From positions 1 through 57,820 of the forward strand of contig JAJDAK010000090.1 in the NCBI GenBank assembly GCA_029261895.1: a DNA stretch of 57,820 nt. The letters run 5' to 3'. Positions 46,106 to 55,654 of this stretch are shown here, piece by piece. The stretch's first letter is position 1. Each line of letters opens with the position of its first letter. The DNA comes from Deltaproteobacteria bacterium. Its GTDB lineage: Bacteria > Myxococcota_A > UBA9160 > SZUA-336. The notes beneath the pieces were generated by a model, which searched no databases, was not told the origin of the DNA, and worked only from the letters and a program-made list of their open reading frames with translations. Both the position numbers and the translations under genes were made by a program.

Positions 46106-48931
46106 TTGAGTCATCCCTCTGAAGAGGACGGATTGAGTCTCTCTGAGGCGGATCTGGCGAGTTTATTCAGCGGCGATAACGGCCCGTACGTCGAGGCCAT
46201 GTACGAGGACTACGTCACCGGTCGCGACTCGGTTCCCAGCGAATGGATCCAGTTCTTCGACCGGCTCAGCGGCCGCAACGGTGTCCCGAAAAACGGTGTC
46301 GCGGCCTCCGCCACAAGCCCCGCCTCGGATACGGCAGCACCCCTCGGGATCTTCGGGCTGGTCAACCGTTACCGCACGCATGGTCACCTCTCGGCCGATC
46401 TCAATCCGCTCGAAGCACCGGACCTTGATCACGAGCTACTCGATCCAAGCGAGTTCGGAATCGATCTGACGCAGGATCAAAAGCGCCTGAAGATTTCAAA
46501 CTTTCGAGGCCTCGCGGAAGGCACGCCAGCCGAGTTGATCGCAAGCTTGCAGAAAACCTACTGCGGCACATTCGGCGTCGAGTACATGGAAATTCGCGAC
46601 AAGGAACGTCGCGACTGGCTGATCGAGCAGATGGAGCCACATCACAACCATCCGCCGCTGAATGCTGAAGAGCGTCGTCGTATCTTGACCCAAATTCTCT
46701 CCGCAGAACGCTTTGAGCAGTTTCTTCACAAACGCTTTCTGGGCCAAAAACGCTTTTCCGTAGAGGGTGGGGATGCGCTCATCCCGTTCATGGACGCCAT
46801 CATCGAGGACGGTGCGGACTTGGGCGCTCAAGAATACGTGATCGCGATGGCGCATCGCGGCCGCTTGAACATGCTCGCGCATACGATGAGCATGCCGTAC
46901 CGGGCGATCATGTCTGACTTCCACACCACCCTCACCCCGCTCAACGCGCAGGGTTCGGGAGATGTGAAGTATCACCGCGGCTACTCGTCGGATCACACCA
47001 CGCGGTCTGGAAAGAGTGTCCATCTTTCGCTCTGCCCCAATCCCAGCCACCTGGAATGGGTCAACCCCGTTGCCGAAGGCATGGTGCGTGCAAAACAAAA
47101 CTTCCGTGGTGACGTCGAACGTAAGCAGGTGATCCCGGTTCTTATTCACGGTGATTCCGCGTTCACGGGCCAGGGCATCGTGCCCGAAACATTGGCGCTC
47201 TCGGAGCTATCCAACTATTGGACCGGCGGCACGATTCACATCATCATCAATAATCAGATCGGCTTCACCACCGAGCCGCGCGAATATCGCTTCACACAAC
47301 ATCCGAGCGACACGGCGAAGGTGATTCAAGCGCCCATCTTCCATGTAAACGCAGACGATCCCGAAGCCTGCGTTCATGCGGCAAAACTCGCCATCGCGTT
47401 CCGACAACGCTTCCGCGAAGACGTGATCATCGACTTGGTTTGCTACCGCCGTCACGGCCACAACGAAGGTGATGACCCCACGTTTACACAACCGCTGATG
47501 TACAAGAAGATCAATCAGCACACACGCGTGGGCACGATCTATTCCGACCGCCTGCTTCACGAGGGCGCGATCGATCAGGCCGGGTTGGATAAGATTGAAG
47601 AGGATCTGAAGAAACGGCTCGATGACGCGATGGAAGAGAGCCAAACGCAGGTTCGACTCGAGGGCGCTGAGGGTTATCACGGCCTTTGGAGCGGGCTCGA
47701 GGCAAGCAACGGTCACCGCGACGAAGAAACTGCGACGAGTCACAAAATGATCAAAGCGGTTGCGCAAACTATTTCCGAACTACCCCAGGAGTTCAATCCA
47801 CATCCGAAGATCAAACGGTTAATGGAACAGCGCGCAAAGAATCTGCTCGAAAACAAACCCATCGACTGGGGTACGGGCGAAGCGCTAGCTTTCGGATCAC
47901 TACTCGGCGACGGCGTGACCATTCGACTCACGGGCCAAGACGCGGAGCGAGGTACATTCAGTCACCGTCATGCAGTACTCCACGATGTGGAAGACGGCAG
48001 CATTTACAACCCACTCGACACACTCGGTGGACGCAATGCGCGCTTCATTATTTGCAATAGCATGCTTTCAGAAGCAGCTGTGCTGGGTTTCGAGTACGGC
48101 TATAGCTGGGTCGACCCATCGCGGCTGGTGGTTTGGGAAGCACAGTTCGGCGACTTTGCAAACAGCGCGCAGATCATCATCGACCAATTTATTTGCAGCG
48201 CCGAGCAAAAATGGAATCGCTCAAGCGGTTTGGTCATGCTGCTTCCCCACGGTTTCGAAGGCCAGGGGCCCGAGCATTCCAGCGCCCGGCTGGAAAGATT
48301 TCTCCAGCTCTGCGCCGAAGACAACATTCAAGTTTGTAGTTTCACGACGCCCGCGCAGTACTTCCACGCGTTACGACGCCAGATCAAGCGTAACTTCCGC
48401 AAACCGTTGGTCGTGATGACGCCAAAGAGTCTGCTGCGCCATCCAAGTGCGGTATCAGAGGTAAGTGACTTCGAGACCGGTCAATTCCATGAAGTTCTCG
48501 ATGATCCTCGTACCATCAAAGGTGAATTGGATCCGGAATCCGTTCGCCGCGTACTGATTTGCACGGGCAAGGTTTACTACACACTGCTCGCAGCGAAAGA
48601 AGACACCGCCTTCGACGACGTCGCAATCGTGCGACTCGAGCAGATACACCCGTTCCCCTTCGATCAGCTCACCGAGATTCTCGAGCCCTACGCGACCAAG
48701 GACTTCGTCTGGGTCCAAGAGGAACCCTGGAACCAAGGCGCGTGGTCGTTCGTTCAACAACGACTTTCTCAGACGCTGCCAAAGGGCGCACGCTTTCGCT
48801 ATGTGGGACGCCCCGAATCCGCCAGCCCTGCCACGGGTTCGTATCGCAAGCACGAAGAAGAAGAAACCGACTTCGTCCGCGAAGCTTTCGCCCGTCGCGC
48901 CCGCGCCAAGAAATCCACCAAGCGCAGCTAG
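46106..48931 (+). CDS. sucA: 2-oxoglutarate dehydrogenase E1 component
   Basis: The 941-residue thiamine-diphosphate enzyme decarboxylates 2-oxoglutarate in the TCA cycle. Features include the N-terminal YVEAMYEDYVTGRDSVPSEW (E2-binding peptide region), IFGLVNRYRTHGHLSADLNP, MAHRGRLNMLAH, GDSAFTGQGIVPETLALSEL and FGDFANSAQIIIDQFI. Length matches the E. coli enzyme. Translation starts at TTG 46106, supported by GGAG at 46093-46096. The usual downstream sucB (E2) is absent: the next feature is an inverted-repeat element and then a convergent hydrolase gene, so E2 and E3 must be encoded elsewhere. Confidence 0.96.
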   Translation: MSHPSEEDGLSLSEADLASLFSGDNGPYVEAMYEDYVTGRDSVPSEWIQFFDRLSGRNGVPKNGVAASATSPASDTAAPLGIFGLVNRYRTHGHLSADLNPLEAPDLDHELLDPSEFGIDLTQDQKRLKISNFRGLAEGTPAELIASLQKTYCGTFGVEYMEIRDKERRDWLIEQMEPHHNHPPLNAEERRRILTQILSAERFEQFLHKRFLGQKRFSVEGGDALIPFMDAIIEDGADLGAQEYVIAMAHRGRLNMLAHTMSMPYRAIMSDFHTTLTPLNAQGSGDVKYHRGYSSDHTTRSGKSVHLSLCPNPSHLEWVNPVAEGMVRAKQNFRGDVERKQVIPVLIHGDSAFTGQGIVPETLALSELSNYWTGGTIHIIINNQIGFTTEPREYRFTQHPSDTAKVIQAPIFHVNADDPEACVHAAKLAIAFRQRFREDVIIDLVCYRRHGHNEGDDPTFTQPLMYKKINQHTRVGTIYSDRLLHEGAIDQAGLDKIEEDLKKRLDDAMEESQTQVRLEGAEGYHGLWSGLEASNGHRDEETATSHKMIKAVAQTISELPQEFNPHPKIKRLMEQRAKNLLENKPIDWGTGEALAFGSLLGDGVTIRLTGQDAERGTFSHRHAVLHDVEDGSIYNPLDTLGGRNARFIICNSMLSEAAVLGFEYGYSWVDPSRLVVWEAQFGDFANSAQIIIDQFICSAEQKWNRSSGLVMLLPHGFEGQGPEHSSARLERFLQLCAEDNIQVCSFTTPAQYFHALRRQIKRNFRKPLVVMTPKSLLRHPSAVSEVSDFETGQFHEVLDDPRTIKGELDPESVRRVLICTGKVYYTLLAAKEDTAFDDVAIVRLEQIHPFPFDQLTEILEPYATKDFVWVQEEPWNQGAWSFVQQRLSQTLPKGARFRYVGRPESASPATGSYRKHEEEETDFVREAFARRARAKKSTKRS

Positions 48932-48957
48932 TCATAGCCTGCTTCGCTTTCGCTCCT

Positions 48958-49174
48958 ATCGCGTTCGACATGAGTCCTCCGCTCAGCTGGGACCCCAAAG
49001 CAGCCCAAGTTCGCTTCGGACCCACGTCGAACTCGCATAGCAAAAGATTCGGTACGCGTTGTGATGCTAGAAATCTGTGCAAGCGTTCCACTGGAACGCG
49101 CGCAGCGACGCGTAGCGGAGCGGAGGCATCAATAAGGGGTCCCAGCTGAGCGGAGGACCTATGTCGAACGCGAT
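48958..49174. repeat. 217-bp intergenic element with 39-bp imperfect terminal inverted repeats
   Basis: The outer arms 48958-48996 and 49136-49174 are inverted copies that match at 37 of 39 positions, starting ATCGCGTTCGACAT and ending GCTGGGACCCC. Between them a second palindrome, GCGTTCCA-C-TGGAACGC, lies at 49083-49099. No reading frame of note crosses it. It fills the whole gap between the convergent sucA and hydrolase genes. It could be a MITE or a repetitive palindromic element; no target duplication was recognised. Confidence 0.75.
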
Positions 49175-49188
49175 GAAAGCTTCACGAC

Positions 49189-50601
49189 TCAGGATTGAAC
49201 AGTAAACCCTTGTTTGTTCAGGGCGTTGCGGACAAGCGTTTGTACGCTGGGTTCCCAGGCGACGGTGAGGTGGCTACCGGGGTACCAAACCATTTGCGGC
49301 CGGTCCCAGTGCTGCCAGAGCGCATGCGATTGATCGGGAGAAACTACTTTGTCCCCAATAGCGGCGAAAATGTAGCGGCTCTCTTTGGCAACCTTCGGTT
49401 CGAACGAAAGCGGTGAGACGACGGCTTGCACATCTTTGAGGTCGTCCCATGAAAAACCAACCTCTTCGAGTTGTTGCAATCCATGTGGCGGGCCAATGCG
49501 TCGCGCAAGGCGCGTAAGATCCGAGGCGGGAATACCGGAGATCACCATATCGATTTCATCTTGGATCGATGACACGAGCGCCGCGGTGTAGCCGCCCAAT
49601 GAAAGACCGTACAAACCGACCTTCGTCGCACCGTGCGCACGTGCCCAGAAAATCAGTCGACGGATATCCCAAACTGCCTGAGCGGCGGTGTGGACCGTGT
49701 TCAAGAACGCGCCCTCGAGCATTCGATCACCCGAACGCCGGCCCGCTTTGCGAGGCCCATGTAAGGGTAAGACGGGAAGCACTACGTTCATACCCGCTTT
49801 ATGCAGTGCTTCAGCTTTAAACGCGCCGATGTCTATCGCTGGGATTCCCATACCGTAACCATGAATACAGATCAGCCAGGGTCGTTTCCCACTGGCGTGA
49901 CGATACACCCAAGCGTGAGCCTCGCGGTTCGCCACATAGCTGAGCCAGCGGTCTCGACCCGGTTCATCGCGATCAGGTTCGTACTCGCTGTTAAATCGAA
50001 GGTGCTCATACTTTAAGCGGCCGAAGCTTTCTTTCGTAATCACCGGAGCTGTGAGCGGCGGCGGGTCGTTGTGATACAGCGATGGTTTCTCGAGCCAACC
50101 CTTGCTCGTATAGAATTCTCGCGCTTTTGAAACTTCGTCGCGCATTTGATGCGGATCGAATTCAAGGGGCGAGTCACGACCCAAATCGATCTGGAAGAGA
50201 TTGACCTCGTCCAAGGCAACTTTGGCAGCCAGCAGCGGCGTGATATCGACGTTTGGCACACCCGCGTACGCGGGTTCAAAACGCTGACTCGTCCAGCCAG
50301 CCGCGATGAAGGACGCCGCGGAAAGCAGCAGCAGAATCAAAGTGCCGCCGATTCCGACGGCGAACACCATGGGGAGCGCGAGAATCATACCGATCGCGGC
50401 ACCGGTCGCCGTCAGTTGTGGCGTGCGGACATCCCCTGGCAAGAGCGGCGTCGCAAAACCACCCGCAAGCAATAATCCGCCCGGTAGCAGCGCGGACAAC
50501 AACGTGAGAAACGATGCATCGGAGCCGAGTTGAATCCATGCCAAACCGGCAACCAACGTGAATACAGTTTCAGGTGGAAAGCGTGGGACCGATTTCGTCA
50601 C
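49189..50601 (-). CDS. Membrane-anchored alpha/beta hydrolase
   Basis: The 470-residue protein begins with about three hydrophobic segments in residues ~10-105 (TVFTLVAGLAWIQL, LLPGGLLLAGGF, VFAVGIGGTLILLLLSAASF). An alpha/beta-hydrolase domain follows, with the oxyanion region ICIHGYGMG, nucleophile elbow GLYGLSLGGY, acid in AIGDKVVSPDQS and His in YPGSHLTVAW. The membrane anchor and the adjacent WS/DGAT gene, with a 4-bp overlap at 50598-50601, suggest a lipid-related esterase or lipase. No biochemical family could be fixed. It is last in the minus-strand run. Confidence 0.82.
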   Translation of the reverse strand: MTKSVPRFPPETVFTLVAGLAWIQLGSDASFLTLLSALLPGGLLLAGGFATPLLPGDVRTPQLTATGAAIGMILALPMVFAVGIGGTLILLLLSAASFIAAGWTSQRFEPAYAGVPNVDITPLLAAKVALDEVNLFQIDLGRDSPLEFDPHQMRDEVSKAREFYTSKGWLEKPSLYHNDPPPLTAPVITKESFGRLKYEHLRFNSEYEPDRDEPGRDRWLSYVANREAHAWVYRHASGKRPWLICIHGYGMGIPAIDIGAFKAEALHKAGMNVVLPVLPLHGPRKAGRRSGDRMLEGAFLNTVHTAAQAVWDIRRLIFWARAHGATKVGLYGLSLGGYTAALVSSIQDEIDMVISGIPASDLTRLARRIGPPHGLQQLEEVGFSWDDLKDVQAVVSPLSFEPKVAKESRYIFAAIGDKVVSPDQSHALWQHWDRPQMVWYPGSHLTVAWEPSVQTLVRNALNKQGFTVQS

Positions 50602-52055
50602 GGCTGTGGATCGGCTTTAGCCGCATTGCCCAAGCGCAGAACCCGGCCTGGCAAGGTGGCCTCTCGAAGCTCATTGAATGAAGCTACGATTGCGTCCGCG
50701 AATAGGTACATATCCGGCATGAGGTCGTAGTCTCCGTTGAAACCCCAGAACAGTTTCCCATCGTAACTAAAAAGTGCGACGCCCAGCGCTTGATTCGCAA
50801 AAAGTGGAACCAAGGGATAACAGGAACGAATTCGTGCTCCCTGCAAATACAGTGGCATCTGGGGTCCTGGGACATTCGTTACAACCATGTTAAACGGTCG
50901 CGCGCGATGCAGCAGCTGGGACGCCAGAGAAAGCAGCGTGGATCCCGTCCAGTTGGTGACTTGGATCAACGTTTGCGCCCCCAACGCCTGATTGGTTTCA
51001 CGCAGCCGCGACGTTTCTCGATTGATGAGCTCGAAACGTCGGCGGGGATCTTTTTCCGCGACCGGCAAACTCAGTAGCCACATTGAAATCTGATTGCCCA
51101 AAGTGCCGCGGGCATCTTCCGATCGAACACTCACGGGTGCAAGAACGCGGAAATCGAGCTCTTCAAGCTCGACTTCACGGTATTCAAAAAATCGGCGTAC
51201 CGCACCTGTAACTGTCGCGAGTACGACATCGTTGACCGTGCCTCCTAGTTTTTCTTTTACCGCACGAACGTCGGAGAGATCCATCGACACATAGTCAAAA
51301 CGACGATGCGGGCCGATCTTCTGATTGAACGGCGTACGCGAACTCGGCTGCAATCCGGTGTTCAGAGTTTCCGCGAGCCCTCGGATCCGTCCAATCACCT
51401 CATCTTGAATGCGGCTTGGACTGATTGCAGTTCGTACCAAACCTTTGGCCATCTGCAAGGATTCGTCCGCCCGGCGCACGAGCTCGTCACGTACCATCTC
51501 GAAGTTCGACGGCGCGGGCTTGGGATCAAAGGCCGGCACGTCCTCAATCTGTTGGTTGGGATCATCAGACATTAACACGGCCAATAGGTCGACGCCCGAC
51601 AACCCGTCGACCATGCAATGATGTGTCTTGCTGATCAAGGCGAGTCGATTGCCTTCAAGACCTTCCACCACCCAGAGTTCCCAAAGCGGTTTCGCACGAT
51701 CCAATTGCTGCGACATCACCCGTGCCGAAAGGTGTTTGAGCTGTCGGTCATTTCCCGGGCGGGGCAAGCTCGTGTGGCGTACGTGATAGTGGATGTTGAA
51801 GTGCTGGTCATCGACCCAAAGCGGGTGTTTCTCGATCGGCGAATAATTCAGAACCTGCCGATAACGGGGAATCGAAGGCAGACGCGACGCGACGTAGTCA
51901 CGGATGCGATCAATGTCGATCCCACCTTCGGGCTTCAACAATGGGCCGGCGTCGAGCACGATGGTTGCCGCGATATGCATATGCGCGGCATCGTCCTCCG
52001 AAACCAGAAAAAAACGATCCATTCCCGCGAGTCTTTGATAGCTGGAATTGGCCAT
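50598..52055 (-). CDS. Wax ester synthase/diacylglycerol acyltransferase (WS/DGAT)
   Basis: The 485-residue bifunctional acyltransferase esterifies fatty alcohols or diacylglycerol with acyl-CoA to make wax esters or triacylglycerol. The catalytic HHxxxDG motif is HHCMVDG at residues 145-151. The N-terminal LAGMDRFFLVSEDDAAHMHI and the C-terminal VTNVPGPQMPLYLQGARI match the family. GGAGG with a 6-base spacer precedes the ATG at 52055. A 54-bp gap separates it from lutC, and the hydrolase gene starts within its end. It indicates capacity for neutral storage lipid. Confidence 0.94.
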   Translation of the reverse strand: MANSSYQRLAGMDRFFLVSEDDAAHMHIAATIVLDAGPLLKPEGGIDIDRIRDYVASRLPSIPRYRQVLNYSPIEKHPLWVDDQHFNIHYHVRHTSLPRPGNDRQLKHLSARVMSQQLDRAKPLWELWVVEGLEGNRLALISKTHHCMVDGLSGVDLLAVLMSDDPNQQIEDVPAFDPKPAPSNFEMVRDELVRRADESLQMAKGLVRTAISPSRIQDEVIGRIRGLAETLNTGLQPSSRTPFNQKIGPHRRFDYVSMDLSDVRAVKEKLGGTVNDVVLATVTGAVRRFFEYREVELEELDFRVLAPVSVRSEDARGTLGNQISMWLLSLPVAEKDPRRRFELINRETSRLRETNQALGAQTLIQVTNWTGSTLLSLASQLLHRARPFNMVVTNVPGPQMPLYLQGARIRSCYPLVPLFANQALGVALFSYDGKLFWGFNGDYDLMPDMYLFADAIVASFNELREATLPGRVLRLGNAAKADPQP

Positions 52056-52109
52056 GGGGGGCCTCCTTCAGGCATTGAACCTGCTCCAGCCCGCGCTGTA
52101 AAGCGCCGA

Positions 52110-52724
52110 TTATTCCGCGTCAATTCCAACTGCAATGAGTGCACGGGGGCCGTGGGCGCCGATCACCAAGGTCTGTTCGATATCGGCGGTCTTGGACGGG
52201 CCGCTCACCCAGGTGAAGTGGCGATGGTGTAGTGCGTCTTCGGGTAGCGCGGCTAACGCTTCGTGCATATCGGGAACCACGGATTCCACCGACAACAGAA
52301 CCACCAGCGTTTCACAGAGAAAGGGCAATGCTTGAACCGCGGCGTCTTTGCCGTGGATGCCTATGGCGCCGTTTTCCATCACGGCGATCGAGCCGCGGAC
52401 CACGGCGACCGCGACGTCCTCAAGGTCATGGGGCGGAATATCGTCGGCGACAGGGGTCCAGGGACCCTCACCGAGTTCCAAGCAGAGTGATGCGGCCGCA
52501 ATCACACGCCCCCCCGAAGCGCGATGTTCAACGACCGGGCGCAGAACCCGAGCGAGCTGAGTTCGTGCCACCGGACCGATGGATTCCCCACCGACGGTCA
52601 CGAGTCGATCTTCGAAACCGCGCCAGCCACCCCGAAGTGCGGGACTCGGGAACGCACCAGGATGCTCGACACGTTTCTGTGTCGACTGTCGAACCCGCTG
52701 CAGGATTGAATCGCGTGAACTCAT
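52110..52724 (-). CDS. lutC: LutC-type LUD-domain protein of L-lactate oxidation
   Basis: The 204-residue protein is the LUD-domain subunit of the LutABC system that oxidises L-lactate to pyruvate. Visible are VAVVRGSIAVMENGAI, the mid-domain region around CETLVVLLSVESVV, and the family's C-terminal ending HGPRALIAVGID. The N-terminal SRDSILQRVRQ is typical. Its ATG at 52724 overlaps the lutB stop by 4 bp. Order in transcription is lutA, lutB, lutC. Confidence 0.92.
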   Translation of the reverse strand: MSSRDSILQRVRQSTQKRVEHPGAFPSPALRGGWRGFEDRLVTVGGESIGPVARTQLARVLRPVVEHRASGGRVIAAASLCLELGEGPWTPVADDIPPHDLEDVAVAVVRGSIAVMENGAIGIHGKDAAVQALPFLCETLVVLLSVESVVPDMHEALAALPEDALHHRHFTWVSGPSKTADIEQTLVIGAHGPRALIAVGIDAE

Positions 52725-54061
52725 CGGTTTTCCGACCGTCTCTTCTCGTAGTAAGACATGGGCGGGAACTCTGGAAGCTCACGGGCATCGAGCCAACGCG
52801 AAGCCGGATTTCCAGGCCAGCGCTTCGAAATCAGCGGATGACCTCGGCACACGACTTTCATCACACGACGATACAGCGCGGGACGAGCCATCAACCAAGC
52901 TGCGATGCGGAGTCCGTACCGCAAGTCTGGATCGGGCTTCGCGGTACCATGCCGCCACTCCAACAACAGTTTGTGTAGGTCGATACCCACCGGACAGACA
53001 CTCGTGCAACTGCCGCAGAGCGTAGACGCCTGTGGCAATGATGCAGCGACAGGTCCCGATCCCAGAATCGGCGCGAGGACCGATCCGATCGGGCCTGGCA
53101 CCGGCTCGCCATACGCGTGCCCGCCGGCGCGGCGATACACAGGGCAGGTATTGAGACAGGCACCGCAACGGATGCAACCCAGGGCACGACGTTTCGATGG
53201 GTCTTCGAGTAGCCGAGTACGACCGCCGTCAACAATCACGATATGCAGTTCACCGCTACGCAGTGGCCCCGTCACCATACTCGTGTACGCGGTAATGTGT
53301 TGCCCGGTCGCACTGCGTGCGAGCAAGCGCAGAAAGATGGCGAGATCATCGACTGTCGGAATGATCTTATCGATACCCATCGACGCGATGTGAAGTGGCG
53401 GCAGCGACATGCCCAAGTCGGCGTTGCCCTCGTTGGTACATACGACGATCGTTCCCGTTTCGGCGATCGCAAAATTCACGCCCGTGAGTCCCGCCTGGGC
53501 ATCAAGAAAACGACTCCTCAAGTCTTGGCGTGCGTACTCCGTCAGTCGTGCGGGATCGGTCTCGCCCGCTGGGGTATTCATATGTCGATGGAATAGTTCC
53601 CCGATTTCATCGCGGCGACGGTGAATGGCTGGTACGACGATATGAGACGGGGGTTCATTCCCAAGCTGGACAATTCGTTCGCCAAGGTCAGTATCCGTCA
53701 CCTCGACCCCGTGCGATTCCAAGAAAGGATTGAGCTGACATTCCTCCGTGAGCATTGATTTGCTCTTCACCATGCGCCGAACCCCATGATGCTGCAGAAG
53801 GTTTAGCACGATCTCATTATGTTCTTTCGCATCTGCAGCCCAATGTACCTTTGCACCAGCGGCATGAGCCTTCGCTTCGAACATCTCAAGATAGTCCGCA
53901 AGATGATCAAGCGTATGCGCCTTGATGGCCGCGGCATGCCGCTTCAAAACAGTGAAATCAGGAACTTCTTGCATCGCCCGGTCACGTCGCAGGCGAAGAT
54001 CGAACACCGCCTCATCATGCCGTTTGACGTCATTGGGCTGATATTGGAGCAGCAAACTCAT
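52721..54061 (-). CDS. lutB: LutB-type iron-sulfur protein of L-lactate oxidation
   Basis: The 446-residue protein has an N-terminal LUD domain (GVEVTDTDLGERIVQLGNEP, VNFAIAETGTIVVCTNEGNA). A ferredoxin-like region then carries two 4Fe-4S motifs, CIRCGACLNTCPVYRRAGG and CGSCTSVCPVGIDL. In Bacillus subtilis, LutB works with LutA and LutC in lactate oxidation. It overlaps lutA and lutC by 4 bp each, so translation is coupled. No lactate permease or LutR-type regulator is present in the window. Confidence 0.95.
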   Translation of the reverse strand: MSLLLQYQPNDVKRHDEAVFDLRLRRDRAMQEVPDFTVLKRHAAAIKAHTLDHLADYLEMFEAKAHAAGAKVHWAADAKEHNEIVLNLLQHHGVRRMVKSKSMLTEECQLNPFLESHGVEVTDTDLGERIVQLGNEPPSHIVVPAIHRRRDEIGELFHRHMNTPAGETDPARLTEYARQDLRSRFLDAQAGLTGVNFAIAETGTIVVCTNEGNADLGMSLPPLHIASMGIDKIIPTVDDLAIFLRLLARSATGQHITAYTSMVTGPLRSGELHIVIVDGGRTRLLEDPSKRRALGCIRCGACLNTCPVYRRAGGHAYGEPVPGPIGSVLAPILGSGPVAASLPQASTLCGSCTSVCPVGIDLHKLLLEWRHGTAKPDPDLRYGLRIAAWLMARPALYRRVMKVVCRGHPLISKRWPGNPASRWLDARELPEFPPMSYYEKRRSENR

Positions 54062-54759
54062 GCTGTGGCCTTCGCGAGGATTTCTGCTAAGTGAAGTGCT
54101 CGTGGTCCCTCACCCTGTCGTCGGCGAAAACCGTCGAGGTGCATGAGACAACTCATATCACTGCCGGTGATGAACTCTGCGTTCACGTCGATAAAACTCT
54201 GCAGCCGATCGTTTCCCATTTGGGTCGAAATTTCTGCATGCGTCACCGAAAAAATCCCGCCAAAGCCACAGCATTCTTCGGGTCGCTTGGGTTCGACCAG
54301 CTCTAAACCGTTTACATTTTCAAGCAGCGCCTGCGTGAGCGACGGTGTGCCGTGACACGACCGAACCAGACCCACGCGATGCGGAAAATATGCACCAACG
54401 TCGGTGATTCCTAGCTTGGTCACAATGAACTCGGCGAGCTCAAAGGTAGATTCACGTGTACGGGTCGCTGCGGCATCTTCAGCCAGGCCAAGAACCTCAA
54501 AACCCTCGCGAACGGTTTGCACACAACTCGAAGAAGGGCAGACAATGACCTCTGCCGAGTCAAAAACATCGAGATGGGCGCGAGCAAGACGCTGGGCCTC
54601 TAAGGTCAGGCCCGCGGTCAAATAAGGTTGGCCGCAGCAGACTTGATTCGACCGATAGCTGACATTGCAGCCGAGCCGGCGCAGCAGCGCTTCGGTTGCC
54701 TCCGCGACCTGTGGAGCTAACTGGTCCACGTAGCACGGAACAAAGAGCTCAACACGCAT
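54058..54759 (-). CDS. lutA: LutA-type Fe-S oxidoreductase (CCG domains)
   Basis: The 233-residue protein has paired CCG domains found in LutA and heterodisulfide-reductase-like proteins: PCYVDQLAP, NQVCCGQPY, then VRSCHGTPS and ECCGFGGIFSV. The Cys residues bind Fe-S clusters in this family. The frame extends to 54852, but ATG 54759 (MRVELFVPCYVDQ) matches the family start and lies just beyond the hslO stop with a 1-base gap. It is first in the lutABC group, downstream of hslO. Confidence 0.93.
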   Translation of the reverse strand: MRVELFVPCYVDQLAPQVAEATEALLRRLGCNVSYRSNQVCCGQPYLTAGLTLEAQRLARAHLDVFDSAEVIVCPSSSCVQTVREGFEVLGLAEDAAATRTRESTFELAEFIVTKLGITDVGAYFPHRVGLVRSCHGTPSLTQALLENVNGLELVEPKRPEECCGFGGIFSVTHAEISTQMGNDRLQSFIDVNAEFITGSDMSCLMHLDGFRRRQGEGPRALHLAEILAKATA

Positions 54760-54760
54760 T

Positions 54761-55645
54761 TCAACTATCCGGAAAGATCGTGCCGAATTCGTCGGATTCG
54801 AGGACGTACTGCTCCGCACAAAATTCGCAGCAAACCTCGACGCGTTCGCCACTCATCATCATTTCTCGCACGTCGTCGCGACCCAAGAGCACGACCGCCT
54901 GGTGAACACGACCGCGATCACAGGAACACGCAAAGACTGGATACTGCTCATGAACGGACCGAACCCCCAAGCCATCTGTTATACGCTCGAGCATAGCGTA
55001 CACGTCTAGGCCAGAGCGCATCGTCTCCGTCACCATGGGAAGCGACCGAACATTTTTTTCAAGCTGCGCTACCGCGCTTTCGGACGCGTTCGGTAGCGTT
55101 TGCGCCAAGTAACCGCCGGCGTGCATCACATTCCCATCCGGACCGACAAAGACGCCAAGCGCGACGGCGCTTGGGACCTGCTCACTTTCCGCCAAGTAGT
55201 GCGCGATGTCTTCGGCGATCTCGCCAGAGACCAGCGGCACAACACCGCGATACGGTTCCTTCCAACTCGATCTATTCCGCACCACTGCAAGCTGTCCCTT
55301 ACCGACCGCGCCGCCCACATCGAGTTTGCCGGCCTTCGTTGGGAGATGCGTTACGGGATTCTGCACGTAGCCCCGCGTCGATTCTCCGGCCGTGGCGGTA
55401 ACCATAATCGAACCCAAGTCACCATCGCCGTGAAACTGAAACTGCACCGTCTCATCGTCGGGCTGGCCCGCCGAGAGCAAAAGTGCACCCATCAGACTGC
55501 GGCCGAGCGCCGCTGTCGCAGTCGGTGCGGTCCGATGCCGCGCAGCCGCATCGGCAACAAGTTCCGTCGCGGTGAGAACTTTGATCGCCAAACTGCCATC
55601 CGTCGAAACGGTACGCAGCATGGTATTGCGATGTTCTTCGGACAA
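54761..55645 (-). CDS. hslO: Hsp33 redox-regulated chaperone
   Basis: The 294-residue holdase is activated by oxidation of a zinc-bound Cys cluster. The ligands are in FACSCDRG (CxC) and VCCEFCAEQY (CxxC) at the C-terminus, as in canonical Hsp33. The core region includes GDGDLGSIMVTATAGESTRG and RNRSSWKEPYRGVVPLVSGE. Start is TTG 55645 (MSEEHRNTMLRTVSTDG); an ATG at 55621 is possible and neither has a strong ribosome site. It lies 9 bp after the LLM gene and directly before lutA, which may link oxidative-stress protection to the Fe-S lactate enzymes. Confidence 0.94.
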   Translation of the reverse strand: MSEEHRNTMLRTVSTDGSLAIKVLTATELVADAAARHRTAPTATAALGRSLMGALLLSAGQPDDETVQFQFHGDGDLGSIMVTATAGESTRGYVQNPVTHLPTKAGKLDVGGAVGKGQLAVVRNRSSWKEPYRGVVPLVSGEIAEDIAHYLAESEQVPSAVALGVFVGPDGNVMHAGGYLAQTLPNASESAVAQLEKNVRSLPMVTETMRSGLDVYAMLERITDGLGVRSVHEQYPVFACSCDRGRVHQAVVLLGRDDVREMMMSGERVEVCCEFCAEQYVLESDEFGTIFPDS

Positions 55646-55654
55646 TCGATTTTG

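Noticed and set aside
45916..46122. A 68-codon plus-strand frame with CPKC between hisS and sucA
   Set aside because: It starts inside the hisS start region and runs into sucA. It has no family match or ribosome site and is more likely promoter DNA.
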